Source of the DNA: UBA4971 sp029551185
GTDB taxonomy: Bacteria; Bacillota; SHA-98; UBA4971
Length of the DNA: 52,960 bases
Assembly: GCA_035593725.1 (NCBI GenBank)
Contig: DAOSZN010000014.1
Span: 1-52,960 of the forward strand
Direction of reading: 5' to 3'
The notes beneath the pieces were generated by a model, which did not search any database, was not told the origin of the DNA, and saw only the letters and a program-made list of their open reading frames with translations. Numbering within the stretch: position 1 is the first letter of the stretch; each line of letters opens with the position of its first letter. The translations under genes were made by a program, and so were the position numbers. Positions 26,490-36,190 of the stretch are shown here, in pieces.

Positions 26490-27689
26490 ATGCAAAAAAC
26501 GCCGAGAAGCGCAAGGCTTCAAATTGCAATCCTCGGGAGACGGAACGCGGGAAAGTCAAGCCTGATAAACGCCTTCACAAACCAGAACACAGCCCTTGTT
26601 TCCGATGTCCCGGGGACCACTGCTGATCCTGTATACAAAGCTATGGAGATCTCTCCGATAGGACCTGTGACACTAATCGATACTGCAGGTATAGACGACA
26701 TAGGAGACTTAGGCATGCTCAGGGCGGATAAGACCTGGGATGTCCTGGAAAAGGCGGATCTTGCGGTGCTGGTCATAGATGCGACCTCCGGAATTGGTGT
26801 ACCTGAGCGCTCTGTTATGGAGAGGCTCAGTGTGCCTGTGGTCGTAGTGGCAAACAAGACGGATCTTGAGCCTTTGGCCGCTGTTAAGGAGTGGGAAGAA
26901 GAGCTGGGCCAAGAGATTACAAAGGTGAGCTCGCTGACGGGAGAAGGTATAGACGAAGTCAAAGAGCGGATTATCGCTTGTGCGCCTACTGACTCCGAAG
27001 GCCCGTCTTTAACCGGGGACCTGGTCTCTCCGGGGGATATTGTAATCCTTGTGACACCTTTAGATATTGAGGCGCCAAAAGGACGGCTGATTCTACCGCA
27101 GGTTCAGACCATTCGCGATCTTCTTGATAATAACGCCCGTGTCATAGTGGTGAAAGAAGACGCTGTAGAAAGATCCATTAATGATCTGAAAGTCCTCCCT
27201 AGCCTTGTAATAACTGATTCGCAGGTATTCGGAGCTGTGTCAAACCAGGTGCCTCCTGACGTCATGCTTACATCTTTCTCAATTCTCTTCGCAAGACACA
27301 AAGGAGACCTTTCTGCTCTTGCTGCAGGCGCTCGTCATGTATCCAATCTGAAGCCCGGTGCAAGAGTCCTTATTGCTGAAGCCTGCACTCACCACCCTGT
27401 CGGGGATGACATCGGACGCGTAAAGATCCCCGGGTGGCTTGAGAAGCATGTCGGAGGCAAGCTGGATTTCACGTTTACATCAGGGACCGGATTCCCTCCT
27501 AACCTTTGCGACTTCGATCTTGTCGTGCATTGCGGAGGGTGTATGGTGACGAGAAGGGAGATGCTTCAGCGCATCGCCCGGGTAAGACAGGCAGGTGTCC
27601 CCATTGTAAACTACGGAGTGCTGATAGCCTACTTACACGGGATTATGGAACGGGCTCTCAAAGGCTTCAAGGAGGCGGGCATATCTTAA
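26490..27689 (+). CDS. hydF: [FeFe]-hydrogenase maturase HydF (GTPase scaffold)
   Basis: GTPase and iron-sulfur scaffold that delivers the diiron precursor to the hydrogenase. The N-terminal GTPase domain shows G1 GRRNAGKSS, G3 DTAG and G4 NKTD. The middle is the dimerisation domain. The C-terminal cluster ligands are present as Cys299-x-His301 (ACTHHP) and Cys348-x2-Cys351 (HCGGC). 399 residues, normal length. A GGGAGGAGG site precedes the ATG. No hydrogenase structural gene occurs in this window, so the target enzyme must be encoded elsewhere. Confidence 0.93.
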   Translation: MQKTPRSARLQIAILGRRNAGKSSLINAFTNQNTALVSDVPGTTADPVYKAMEISPIGPVTLIDTAGIDDIGDLGMLRADKTWDVLEKADLAVLVIDATSGIGVPERSVMERLSVPVVVVANKTDLEPLAAVKEWEEELGQEITKVSSLTGEGIDEVKERIIACAPTDSEGPSLTGDLVSPGDIVILVTPLDIEAPKGRLILPQVQTIRDLLDNNARVIVVKEDAVERSINDLKVLPSLVITDSQVFGAVSNQVPPDVMLTSFSILFARHKGDLSALAAGARHVSNLKPGARVLIAEACTHHPVGDDIGRVKIPGWLEKHVGGKLDFTFTSGTGFPPNLCDFDLVVHCGGCMVTRREMLQRIARVRQAGVPIVNYGVLIAYLHGIMERALKGFKEAGIS

Positions 27690-27727
27690 CACACCGGAAC
27701 GCAAGATATTCCAGGGGTGTGTTTGAA

Positions 27728-28993
27728 TTGTCTCTGAGAATCCGCGTTCTGGAAGTCGTAAGGCCTTCTTTGGGGGGTATGAAAAAGCATGTCCGGGGTC
27801 TTGTCAAAGGCCTTGATAAGGATAGGTTCGAAGTTTTCCTTGCCGCTCCTAAGGATGAGGTTTTCAATCAATGGGGGGATCTGGAAGGCGTAGAACACAT
27901 ACCGCTTGAGATTTCAGGCCGAAGGGCGGCTCCAAGCGACATGATTGCCTGTTTAAAACTGAGAAAGCTCATAAAGACAGTTCGGCCTGACATTTGTCAT
28001 TTCCATGGATTCAAGGCGGCAGCAATAGGACGTTTAGCTGTCGCTTTGTGTTCTCTTAGCGCCCCCCTTGAGCTCCGGTGGCACCGTGAGACATCTACCG
28101 CCGGGAGATGGGCATCTAATCCGCAGGTTGTTTATACAGTCCATAACTCCGTATTATCCCGTTTGGACACGAGAGGAAAGTTCTGCCTTTACACGGAACA
28201 CGCCTTATCAAGGTTCACGGATCGCATAATCGCTGTATCTAAAGGTATTTATCAAGAATACGCATGCCTTCCCCGCGTCGGTCCGGAGAAAATAAGACAT
28301 ATTCCAAACGGCATAGATCTTGAGCAGTTCCGTCCGACAGCACGTTTCATGAATCAAGGGCGCGAACAGTCAAAGAAAGCTATTGGTTGCATATCAGAGA
28401 TTCCTGTGGTGGGCCTTGTATCAAGACTGATTCCTGATAAAGGGATAAAGACGTTCCTTGTGGCCATAGCGGCGCTTAGGCGAATGGGTTTTGAGCCCCA
28501 AGTGCTCATCGCAGGGGATGGGCCGTCCGGATCCGAGCTGAAAGCCTTTGCCGGGGAGCTGGGGATTGCCGACCAAGTACGTTTCCTAGGGTTCATAGAC
28601 GATATGGTGTCCTTCTATGAAGCACTGGATGTGTTTGTGCTGTCCAGCTTCTCCGAAGGAATGCCTCTTGCAGTTATTGAGGCTATGGCAATTGGGGTGC
28701 CGGTAGTCGCTACGAAGACCGGAGGGGTGGCAGAGATAGTCGCTATAGGGGACGGGGGAGCGGAAGATGTGGTCATCCCGGCTGCAAGCAGGCTCGTTGC
28801 ACCGGGTGACCCGGAGGCTATGGCTGCTTGCATCCGAGATGTCTTGCTTTATCCTGAAGAGTCCCGGAGCTTTGCAGACAGAGCGAGACTTTACATCAAT
28901 GAGAATTTCTCCCTTGAAGAAATGGTAAGAAAGACTGAAAGGGTTTACGAGGAGGTCCTCACTTGCCCGGGTCGGGAGGATCCTCAACAGTGA
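27728..28993 (+). CDS. Glycosyltransferase, GT4 family
   Basis: About 422 residues with GT-B fold features: an N-terminal acceptor domain (VLEVVRPSLGGMKKHV) and a C-terminal nucleotide-sugar domain (GLVSRLIPDKGIKTFL, then FSEGMPLAVIEAMAIGVPVVATKTGG, where EGMPL and the following Glu are the sugar-nucleotide contacts). The reading frame extends far upstream inside hydF, but the family N-terminus begins near the TTG at 27728, behind AGGGG. It transfers a sugar to an unknown acceptor, perhaps a cell-envelope glycan. It overlaps the next membrane protein gene by four bases (GTGA), which suggests a joint role. Confidence 0.82.
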   Translation: MSLRIRVLEVVRPSLGGMKKHVRGLVKGLDKDRFEVFLAAPKDEVFNQWGDLEGVEHIPLEISGRRAAPSDMIACLKLRKLIKTVRPDICHFHGFKAAAIGRLAVALCSLSAPLELRWHRETSTAGRWASNPQVVYTVHNSVLSRLDTRGKFCLYTEHALSRFTDRIIAVSKGIYQEYACLPRVGPEKIRHIPNGIDLEQFRPTARFMNQGREQSKKAIGCISEIPVVGLVSRLIPDKGIKTFLVAIAALRRMGFEPQVLIAGDGPSGSELKAFAGELGIADQVRFLGFIDDMVSFYEALDVFVLSSFSEGMPLAVIEAMAIGVPVVATKTGGVAEIVAIGDGGAEDVVIPAASRLVAPGDPEAMAACIRDVLLYPEESRSFADRARLYINENFSLEEMVRKTERVYEEVLTCPGREDPQQ

Positions 28994-31398
28994 AAAGGCG
29001 TACCAGGTCTATATGTCGGGCTGTCTTAATTATTCTCATCATCGTTTTAGGACTAGGCAGCTTGTCCGTGCGGGATGTGACATATCCTAAGGTGAGACGA
29101 GGCGAAGGCCCTCCTGCCTCTTTAGTCATCATGGTAGTCATAGATTCCTTGTCCATTGAAGACATCAATTATAATACCATGCCAAACCTCGCCGGTTTGA
29201 CGGAGACAGGCGCAATCGGGCTCATGAACGGACGGACAGCCAAAACCCAACAGCCGGAGCATGCGTACATCACAATCGGTGCAGGGACACGGGCCCAAGG
29301 CCCGATGGAAGCGGGCTATGCAGTAAATTCTCTTGAGCCTTTTGAAGGCGCGAAGGGATTTGAAGTTTATATACGGAATACCGGTGAACCTGCGCCTTCC
29401 GCCGAAAGCGTTGTGCATCCTTACATAGCTGCCATTATCCGTGCAAATAAGGATCTTGCTTATGAAATCGTACCAGGCGCTCTTGGTGAAGCCTTGCATA
29501 GGGCAGGGAAGAGGACAGTGGTCTTCGGGAATTCTGACGCCTTAGACAAACCTTGCAGGTATGCGGTTTCAATCGTCATGGACAGACACGGTGTTGTGGA
29601 CATGGGCGATGTCGGACATTCCATGACTTCTGAAAGGCCTGATTTCCCGGGGGGCATAGTGTCAGATGTCAGACGTTTGTCTGAGGCAGTCAGGGATGCT
29701 CGAGACCTCAAGGCTGACTTCATCGTAGTTGAATCAGGGGACACCGCCAGGGTTGAAAGGCTTTGGCTTTCCGGGACTATTACGAAGGAAGCGTACTCCC
29801 GTGCAAGGCAGGAGGCACTGGCATCAGCAGACGCGCTTATTGCAGGCATCCTTGAATCTGTCAGCCTTAAGGATTCAGTCCTTATGGTGGTTGTCCCGAC
29901 ACCTGGCCAGGATGCGTCTTTTGCAGGACATCTTCTTACACCTTTGGTGATAGCGGGGAAGGGATTTTCCGGAGGCGTACTGACCTCTCAAGCGACCAGG
30001 AGGCGGGGGCTGGTAACCAATACGGACGTTGCTGCCACAGTATTGAAGAGTCTTGGTGTGGCTAAACCTCCGTGGATTTTAGGATCCGATATGACAAGTG
30101 TCCCAGACCCTTGTCCAATTCAAAGTCTTACCAGGCTCCTTCAGAGGACAGTCTATGTTTCAGGCCTCCGCGCGCGTCATCTGAAGACATATGTATCCCT
30201 TCTGATAATTGTCGTTTTAGGGCTCCCCGTTCTTATTGTTGTAGGGACAAACACCGACTGCGGAAGAAGGATAAAGCGTGAGGGAAAAAGAGGCTTGGCC
30301 GGCGAAAGATGGAATAGCGTCGTCAGTGCTGTCATCTTGGCTCTTGGGGCCATGCCCCTTGTATGGCTAATCATGCCGCTCCTGACCTTTGCCGGGCAAT
30401 TTGCTTCGTCCGCTTTGTGCCTCCTGTTGGGAATGCCTCTTTCAGGGGCTGGTACCGCTGCACCTGCTGTCGCGGGGACTCGTATGTTTAACCCGATCTC
30501 TTCCGGCATCGTCACAATCGCTGTTGCAATCGGCATATCGCTACTTTTGAAGGCCGGGTTCGGGACCTTGGAAGGCAGGTTTGCAGCCATGTGCCTTGTA
30601 ACCGGCTTCGGGGTTATCGTGGACCTACTGGCCGGGGCAGGCCTTATGAAACACTCGATCTTAGGCTATGACCCTATCGGTGGCGCAAGATTCTATGGCA
30701 TCGGGAATGAATACATGGGCGTCTTGGTAGGTTCTTTGATTGTAGGATGCGGACTCCTATTTGACTGTATGGGCACGCAGGCTCAAATTCAGGAAGGCAG
30801 ACCGGCCAGGCGAACACTTGCATGGATTATCTTCTTCATTTTCGCATCAGGCGTAAGCGTCCTTGCCCTGCCTGCCATAGGTGCAAATCTGGGTGGCACG
30901 TGCACTGCGATTTCAGGGTTTGTCATCGCTTATGCCTTGTTTGCCCGAAAGCCGGTCACATGGGTTCAGGTTGTAAGTTCAGTCTGTCTTGGGATTTTGC
31001 TTATCATGGCAATCGCTTTTATTGACGCCGGACTGATAGGCGGGCCTTTGTCCCATTGGGGGAAGACTCTTCTTTGGGTACGTGAAAGCGGAATTCAAGT
31101 TCTTTTAGATGCCGTCCGGCGCAAAGCCTCCATGAATCTTAAACTTGTCCGTTATACCATATGGACAAAGGCGTTCCTCGTATTTGTCGGCGCTCTTCTT
31201 TTTATCAGGATCCGTCCTCTTGGACTTGCAGAGAAAATACTCACACGCTGTCCGGGCTTTAGAGCAGCCTTGTCCGCATGCCTTGTAGCAGGCGGGGTTT
31301 CCCTCATCACAAATGATTCCGGAATCGTATCAGCTGCGTTGATAACCATGTATCCTGCATTAACCCTCTTAGGAATTGCTTGGCAAGAAGCCATGTGA
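28990..31398 (+). CDS. Polytopic membrane protein with alkaline-phosphatase-like domain
   Basis: 802 residues. After one N-terminal membrane helix (about 10-28) comes a soluble domain, to about residue 385, that looks like the alkaline phosphatase/phosphodiesterase superfamily: MVVIDSLSIEDI, then GLMNGRTA..., a DALIAG helix and a late VVPTPGQDASF segment where two metal ligands would be expected. From about 400 on there are some ten hydrophobic segments, including a GARFYGIGNEYMG loop. The start is GTG at 28990 inside the previous stop, with GGAGG nine bases upstream. I infer a surface enzyme acting on an envelope lipid or glycan made with the neighbouring glycosyltransferase. No characterised homologue comes to mind. 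Confidence 0.6.
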   Translation: MKRRTRSICRAVLIILIIVLGLGSLSVRDVTYPKVRRGEGPPASLVIMVVIDSLSIEDINYNTMPNLAGLTETGAIGLMNGRTAKTQQPEHAYITIGAGTRAQGPMEAGYAVNSLEPFEGAKGFEVYIRNTGEPAPSAESVVHPYIAAIIRANKDLAYEIVPGALGEALHRAGKRTVVFGNSDALDKPCRYAVSIVMDRHGVVDMGDVGHSMTSERPDFPGGIVSDVRRLSEAVRDARDLKADFIVVESGDTARVERLWLSGTITKEAYSRARQEALASADALIAGILESVSLKDSVLMVVVPTPGQDASFAGHLLTPLVIAGKGFSGGVLTSQATRRRGLVTNTDVAATVLKSLGVAKPPWILGSDMTSVPDPCPIQSLTRLLQRTVYVSGLRARHLKTYVSLLIIVVLGLPVLIVVGTNTDCGRRIKREGKRGLAGERWNSVVSAVILALGAMPLVWLIMPLLTFAGQFASSALCLLLGMPLSGAGTAAPAVAGTRMFNPISSGIVTIAVAIGISLLLKAGFGTLEGRFAAMCLVTGFGVIVDLLAGAGLMKHSILGYDPIGGARFYGIGNEYMGVLVGSLIVGCGLLFDCMGTQAQIQEGRPARRTLAWIIFFIFASGVSVLALPAIGANLGGTCTAISGFVIAYALFARKPVTWVQVVSSVCLGILLIMAIAFIDAGLIGGPLSHWGKTLLWVRESGIQVLLDAVRRKASMNLKLVRYTIWTKAFLVFVGALLFIRIRPLGLAEKILTRCPGFRAALSACLVAGGVSLITNDSGIVSAALITMYPALTLLGIAWQEAM

Positions 31399-31496
31399 CT
31401 GTCCTATGTCTTCCGTTAGTGCTAGAATAAAGATGACTTGTAAAGATGCACCATAACTATACAGTTTCATTTACATGATACAAGGAGTGAAAGTCC

Positions 31497-32657
31497 TTGA
31501 TTCGATGTCTCCACTTGGCAGACTTGCATCTCGGTTGGTCTCCCGGAGACCGGGATTTCCCTTCGGATAAAGCCGGAATCCGCCGAAAAGAGCGGGATTT
31601 TGTGTTTGAGACTCTGGTCAATTGGGCGATTGATCCCGGGAACCGTATAGATCTCGTGATAATCGCAGGAGACTTGTTCGAGACCCATACCCCGGATCCT
31701 GCTTTGGCGGAGTATGTCCTCAGCCTGCTGAGACGCTTGGAAGACGCAGGAATACGGATAATTACCGTCCCAGGGAACCATGACGAGATTACATATCATA
31801 ATTCTGTGTACAGAGAATACGGCGGTGAGGGGAAATGGCCCGGGGTTTTGGTTCGAAACCCCATGCCTGAGCTGGTATGCCACTTCCGCATCAAGGGTGT
31901 TCCCGTTTTCATATACTCTCTGGCGTATACAGGGGGCTTGACTGACGTCACCCGGATTACGAGTTTCCCCAGGCAGGATCAGCCGGGCTTGCATATAGGT
32001 GTATTCCACGGTTCTTTGGATTGGGACGGAATATCAGATCGGAGTCTGCCCTTACAGTCACAAATATTGCAGGGTGCAGGATATGACTATGTGGCATTGG
32101 GCCATATCCATAAATACCGCGAGATGAGGATGGGAAAAGGACTTCTGGTCTACCCAGGGTTAATAGACTCTAAAGGGTTCAGCGACTTAGGCTGTGGACG
32201 CATGACGGTAGCCCGGTTTGAGCCGCAGGGTGACCTTCAAGGCGGCTCAGGCTTTAAGACAAGTCTGGAGCATGTAGACATTCCTGTCAGGGAGCATGTT
32301 GTCCTCAGTGTGGACATATCAGCAAAAGAGAGTCCGGAGGAGATAGCGTCTGAGTGCAAAATGCGGGCTCGGCCTGATGCAATGGCAAGAATTGTCCTAA
32401 GCGGCGTGCCGTCCTTTAACGTAGATCCGGAGCGCCTGAGGGCATCCCTCATGGAGCACTTCTTTTGGGTTGAGATTGAAGATGAAAGCAGTTTCCTGGA
32501 ATCCGACGATATTATGAGATTTGCCGAGGAGCCCACAATCCGCGGATGCTTTGTGAGAAGACTATTGGATAGGTTGGAAGACTCAACCTCCGAACGGGAA
32601 AAGGAAGTATTGAGACTTGCCTTACGGAAAGGCTTGGCAGCGTTTGAAGAGAGGTGA
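31497..32657 (+). CDS. Metallophosphoesterase, YhaO/SbcD-like DNA exonuclease
   Basis: 386 residues. Calcineurin-type phosphoesterase motifs are in order: ADLHLGW (Asp9, His11), AGDLFE, GNHDE, FHGSLD and GHIHKY. This is the nuclease subunit of an SbcD/Mre11-like pair; the partner type and the length match Bacillus YhaO rather than classical SbcD. Start TTG at 31497 behind AAGGAG. It overlaps the ATPase gene by four bases (GTGA at 32654-32657), the usual arrangement. Likely role: DNA end processing and repair. Confidence 0.85.
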   Translation: MIRCLHLADLHLGWSPGDRDFPSDKAGIRRKERDFVFETLVNWAIDPGNRIDLVIIAGDLFETHTPDPALAEYVLSLLRRLEDAGIRIITVPGNHDEITYHNSVYREYGGEGKWPGVLVRNPMPELVCHFRIKGVPVFIYSLAYTGGLTDVTRITSFPRQDQPGLHIGVFHGSLDWDGISDRSLPLQSQILQGAGYDYVALGHIHKYREMRMGKGLLVYPGLIDSKGFSDLGCGRMTVARFEPQGDLQGGSGFKTSLEHVDIPVREHVVLSVDISAKESPEEIASECKMRARPDAMARIVLSGVPSFNVDPERLRASLMEHFFWVEIEDESSFLESDDIMRFAEEPTIRGCFVRRLLDRLEDSTSEREKEVLRLALRKGLAAFEER

Positions 32658-35600
32658 GGGAAGCGGCAACGGTTCTGTTTAGGACGCTTAAGCTTTCAGG
32701 CTTCGGGCCTTATCGGGATACAGTCACCTGTGAGATGACTTCAGGGATTAATACGCTGATTGCCAGGAACGAGACAGGCAAGTCATCACTTGTGGCAGGA
32801 CTCGTCGCCACAATCTTCGGGCTTCCCGGAAAGAGCGACCCTCAAGAGTTCGGACGGGTACGGTTTAAGAACTGGTACAGCCCTCTTCGTTTTGAGGGGG
32901 AGCTGGAATTTGAAGCGGACGGTCTCAGATATGTCATCCGGCGGGATTTTGAGAGCCACAAGATATCCCTTTCCGTATTTGAAAACGGGATATGGAAGAG
33001 CCTTGTATCCGGTGAGCACAACCCTAATGCGATAAAGCGAAATGCGGAATATGAAGGTTGGCTGAAAAAGCTCTTCGGGATAATGTCCAGGGAGCTCTTT
33101 GAGGCGACTTTCTGCGTGACCCAGCCTCTTCCTGAGACCACCAAGAGGGACGGAGAGGGGCAAAGGGAACTGGATAAAGACGTGCAGCAGCTGTTATCAG
33201 GCACAGGGATTGCTTTTGCCAAGGCGCAAGATATACTGCTTTGTGATTTGAAGAAGCAGACGAAGTTTACCCGGCAAAGAGGGCTTACCTCTCGCGACCA
33301 GAGAACAGACGGAGAACTGGAGGCTATAGAGGCAGGAATCACTGACCTTGAAGCCGGTCTCAAAGAGGCAAAAGGGGTCGCTGATTCCCTTGAAGCAGTG
33401 AGGGGCAGGTTAAACTCACTCACATGCGAACTGGACGCAAAATCCAAGGAACTAAAGGGCAAACAAAAGACTCAGGATTCTTTAACTGAATGGAGGAGGC
33501 TGAAATCCGAATACGACCAAGCTGCACTTGACCTGAATCGCATAGAGAAGGCATTGGAAGATGCAGAGTCTCGCAGTAAGGAGATTATCAAAGAAGCTAA
33601 CGAGCTAAAGAGGCTGTATCCTGAGATTGACAACCCTCCCAAGACTCTTAACGATGAATTGGACGGTCTTGTTTCTCTCAAACAGGAGCTTTCCGTAATA
33701 GGTGATACTATGAGAGGCATCAAGTCACAGCTTGATGCGAACGAAGCTAAGAAAAAAGAGTATGAAGAGGCCGTCTCATCCTTTAGAAACTGGGGAAAAC
33801 TCGGCAAAGCTCCTGCAGCTGAAGTGAGAGCGAGACAACGGACAGCTGCCGGCTTGATGGAGGGCTGGAAGGCATTCAAGGCTGACCTGGGAGAACAGGC
33901 GGAGTGTGAAGAAATTCTCCGAGGCGAACTGGCTTTGATAGATAATGCCAAAGAAGAAGAACGGAAGGCCTTTGCCTCTTACGAAGTGAACCTTGCCAGG
34001 CTGGAGCGGGAAGTGGCTGAGGCCAAGCGAAACCTGGAAGACGTGGAGGCATTGTTCCAAGAGTTCGAGGCAAGCTCTCTGGAATACAGGGAAAACTATA
34101 AAGATATAGCGTATCTTCCACCTGATGCCTCAAGCATCCTTGTGAAGAAGCTTCAACTAATGCGTGCCGGAGACTTATTGACGCGAAAATCTGAGGAAAT
34201 CAAGCAAAAGCTCGCTCCTCCTGTTTGGGCACGTATTGTAGGTTCAGTCATATTTGCATTGCTCGGTTGGGGGATTAGCGGGTCAGCAATAAGAACCCCC
34301 ATGGCGCCAGCCTTGGGAGCTGCCGGCGGCAGTTTGGGCATTTGGATTCCCATGGTGATTGCGGCTTTTCTAGGCTGTCTGGGATGGTTTGCCGTGGTGC
34401 CTATATGGGTCTTAACACATGCAGATCTTAAGAATGAAGAGGCTGAACTTGCTGCGGGTTTAGCCGGGTGTAAGGCAGAAACAGAAGAGATTGACGTATT
34501 CTTAGGAGATGTTTTGGAGTCCTCAGATGAAGTTGAGCTGGGGCGGCTTCTGGAGAGATTAAGCAGACGAGATCATGATAGGGAAGCACTTGATGATAGA
34601 AAAAAGAGGCTTCCGGAAGAAGAGGAAAGGCAAGCTGCGGAAGATGAGTTTTCTCGGATACAAAACGAATATGAGACATTTCTGGAACGGACCGCGATAT
34701 TTGCCCGAAAGTTCCATGATGTCAGCGCTGCCTATGCCAAGTGGAATGATGTGAAAGACAGAAAGGATAAGGCTTCTGAGCGGGCATCTGAGTTCGCCAA
34801 GCGGCATTTTGGGTGTGAACCCGGAGCAGCATCTCTATGCGTTATATCTTCGCCTGACGTGTCCCGCGAATGGCAGGAGATCGCTGACTTTGTGAAGATT
34901 GCAATGTACGGTGACTGCACCGCCAATGTCGGGGAGCTCATTGAGTTCCTTGAAAGCTGTGATGATGCCTGGTGGGCAAGTGTTCAAGGTGAGGTTGAGA
35001 GATATGAAGAGCTCCGGAGGGCCGAAGAGAATCTTGAAGCTGTCATGACGGAACAAAAAAAGAGGTTGATAAGTCAGGAGCCAGAGCGAAAACAGGTGGA
35101 AACTCGCTATAACGAAGCTAAAATGCAGCTTACATCCATATTGGATGCAGCAGGAGGAGATCCTGAACTTGCCAGAAAAAGATGGTCAGACTTCCGAGAG
35201 AGAAAGATCTCTTTGGAAAATAAAGAAGAGCTTCTTAAGAAAATCTTCGATGACCATAAAATTACATCCGTGGAGGAATTGAGTCTTCAAGTAACGAAAT
35301 GCCGGACAAGAGCGTTTGGCGCAGAGAACAGGTGGCAGGAGCTGATTCATAAGAATCCCGGTCTTCCCGGAATGCAAGTTGCGGATGACCCTCTGAAAGT
35401 CGATGAGTACGTGAGATCACTGGATGCTGCAGTCCGGGGCTTAGAGAAAGAGGTAAGCGAACTTTTGGATTCCGTCAATGAATGCAGGTACGAGCTGGGT
35501 GCTCTTGAGCGGGAGAGTCCGCTTAACATAGCCCGGGCTGAACTTGAGCTGGAGGAGGCAAAAGAAAGACGGGAGAAGATAAGACTTCAGGCAGATGCTT

Positions 35601-36040
35601 TAACTGAGGCATATCTTGAGCTTGAGCTGGCAGTCAGAGATTTCCATGCATCTTGCAGGACCCGACTGGAAGAGGCTGCAACAAGACACTTCCAAAGGAT
35701 TACGGGAGTATCTGACCGCGCTGTCAAAATAGATGATGATTTCCAAATCAGTCTCGATGTAGAAGGCAGACCGTGCGATATCGCTCAACTTAGCAAAGGC
35801 GCCGAGGATCAGCTCTATATATCTTTCAGACTTGCAATCGCGGATCTTGTCTCATCTGACATTAATCTACCGCTCATTTTTGATGACCCGTTTGTTACAT
35901 GTGACAGTGAGAGGCTTAATAATATTGGGGATGCCCTGTTGCGCCTTGCAGATGAACGGCAGATACTTATCCTGTCCCACAACGAAACCCTTGCTGACTG
36001 GGGAACTCCTATAGTGATTATCCCTGACACACGTAAATGA
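32654..36040 (+). CDS. SbcC/YhaN-like coiled-coil ATPase
   Basis: 1128-residue SMC-like ATPase that partners the preceding nuclease. The Walker A is near the N-terminus (ARNETGKSS, 37-45). Long charged coiled-coil stretches follow (about 210-500 and 590-980). The ABC signature (LSKGAED, from 1046), Walker B (FDDP, about 1076) and switch His (LSHN) are at the C-terminus. Two hydrophobic segments at about 523-586 would cross or touch the membrane in the middle of the coil, as in Bacillus YhaN and unlike SbcC. The start is GTG at 32654. The zinc hook of Rad50/SbcC (CxxC) is not visible. Confidence 0.82.
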   Translation: MREAATVLFRTLKLSGFGPYRDTVTCEMTSGINTLIARNETGKSSLVAGLVATIFGLPGKSDPQEFGRVRFKNWYSPLRFEGELEFEADGLRYVIRRDFESHKISLSVFENGIWKSLVSGEHNPNAIKRNAEYEGWLKKLFGIMSRELFEATFCVTQPLPETTKRDGEGQRELDKDVQQLLSGTGIAFAKAQDILLCDLKKQTKFTRQRGLTSRDQRTDGELEAIEAGITDLEAGLKEAKGVADSLEAVRGRLNSLTCELDAKSKELKGKQKTQDSLTEWRRLKSEYDQAALDLNRIEKALEDAESRSKEIIKEANELKRLYPEIDNPPKTLNDELDGLVSLKQELSVIGDTMRGIKSQLDANEAKKKEYEEAVSSFRNWGKLGKAPAAEVRARQRTAAGLMEGWKAFKADLGEQAECEEILRGELALIDNAKEEERKAFASYEVNLARLEREVAEAKRNLEDVEALFQEFEASSLEYRENYKDIAYLPPDASSILVKKLQLMRAGDLLTRKSEEIKQKLAPPVWARIVGSVIFALLGWGISGSAIRTPMAPALGAAGGSLGIWIPMVIAAFLGCLGWFAVVPIWVLTHADLKNEEAELAAGLAGCKAETEEIDVFLGDVLESSDEVELGRLLERLSRRDHDREALDDRKKRLPEEEERQAAEDEFSRIQNEYETFLERTAIFARKFHDVSAAYAKWNDVKDRKDKASERASEFAKRHFGCEPGAASLCVISSPDVSREWQEIADFVKIAMYGDCTANVGELIEFLESCDDAWWASVQGEVERYEELRRAEENLEAVMTEQKKRLISQEPERKQVETRYNEAKMQLTSILDAAGGDPELARKRWSDFRERKISLENKEELLKKIFDDHKITSVEELSLQVTKCRTRAFGAENRWQELIHKNPGLPGMQVADDPLKVDEYVRSLDAAVRGLEKEVSELLDSVNECRYELGALERESPLNIARAELELEEAKERREKIRLQADALTEAYLELELAVRDFHASCRTRLEEAATRHFQRITGVSDRAVKIDDDFQISLDVEGRPCDIAQLSKGAEDQLYISFRLAIADLVSSDINLPLIFDDPFVTCDSERLNNIGDALLRLADERQILILSHNETLADWGTPIVIIPDTRK

Positions 36041-36073
36041 CATCCGGATAAGGTTCTGCGAAGGAAATATGTA

Positions 36074-36176
36074 CCGCAAGGCACCCCATATCTCTGAAAA
36101 CTTAGAATGACAAGGGATTAGCCTTGCGGAGTTTGTAGGGTTAGGCTGCTACTTTAATGCTGTTCGCAACCTAACG
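36074..36176. terminator. Inverted repeats between convergent genes
   Basis: CCGCAAGGC (36074-36082) is complementary to GCCTTGCGG (36121-36129), and GTTAGG is complementary to CCTAAC across about 36139-36174. Both lie in the gap between the ATPase gene and the spore protein gene, which converge here. Neither has a clear U-tract, so function as a terminator is only suggested. Confidence 0.3.
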
Positions 36177-36190
36177 CGGATTATTTCATT

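Noticed and set aside
27506..27727. Upstream extension of the glycosyltransferase frame into hydF
   Set aside because: The extra residues are an out-of-frame reading of HydF and do not resemble a glycosyltransferase N-terminus.
32842..33462. 206-codon minus-strand frame, Ser-rich, inside the SbcC-like gene
   Set aside because: The Ser/Leu-rich translation is the usual antisense image of a charged coiled-coil coding region.
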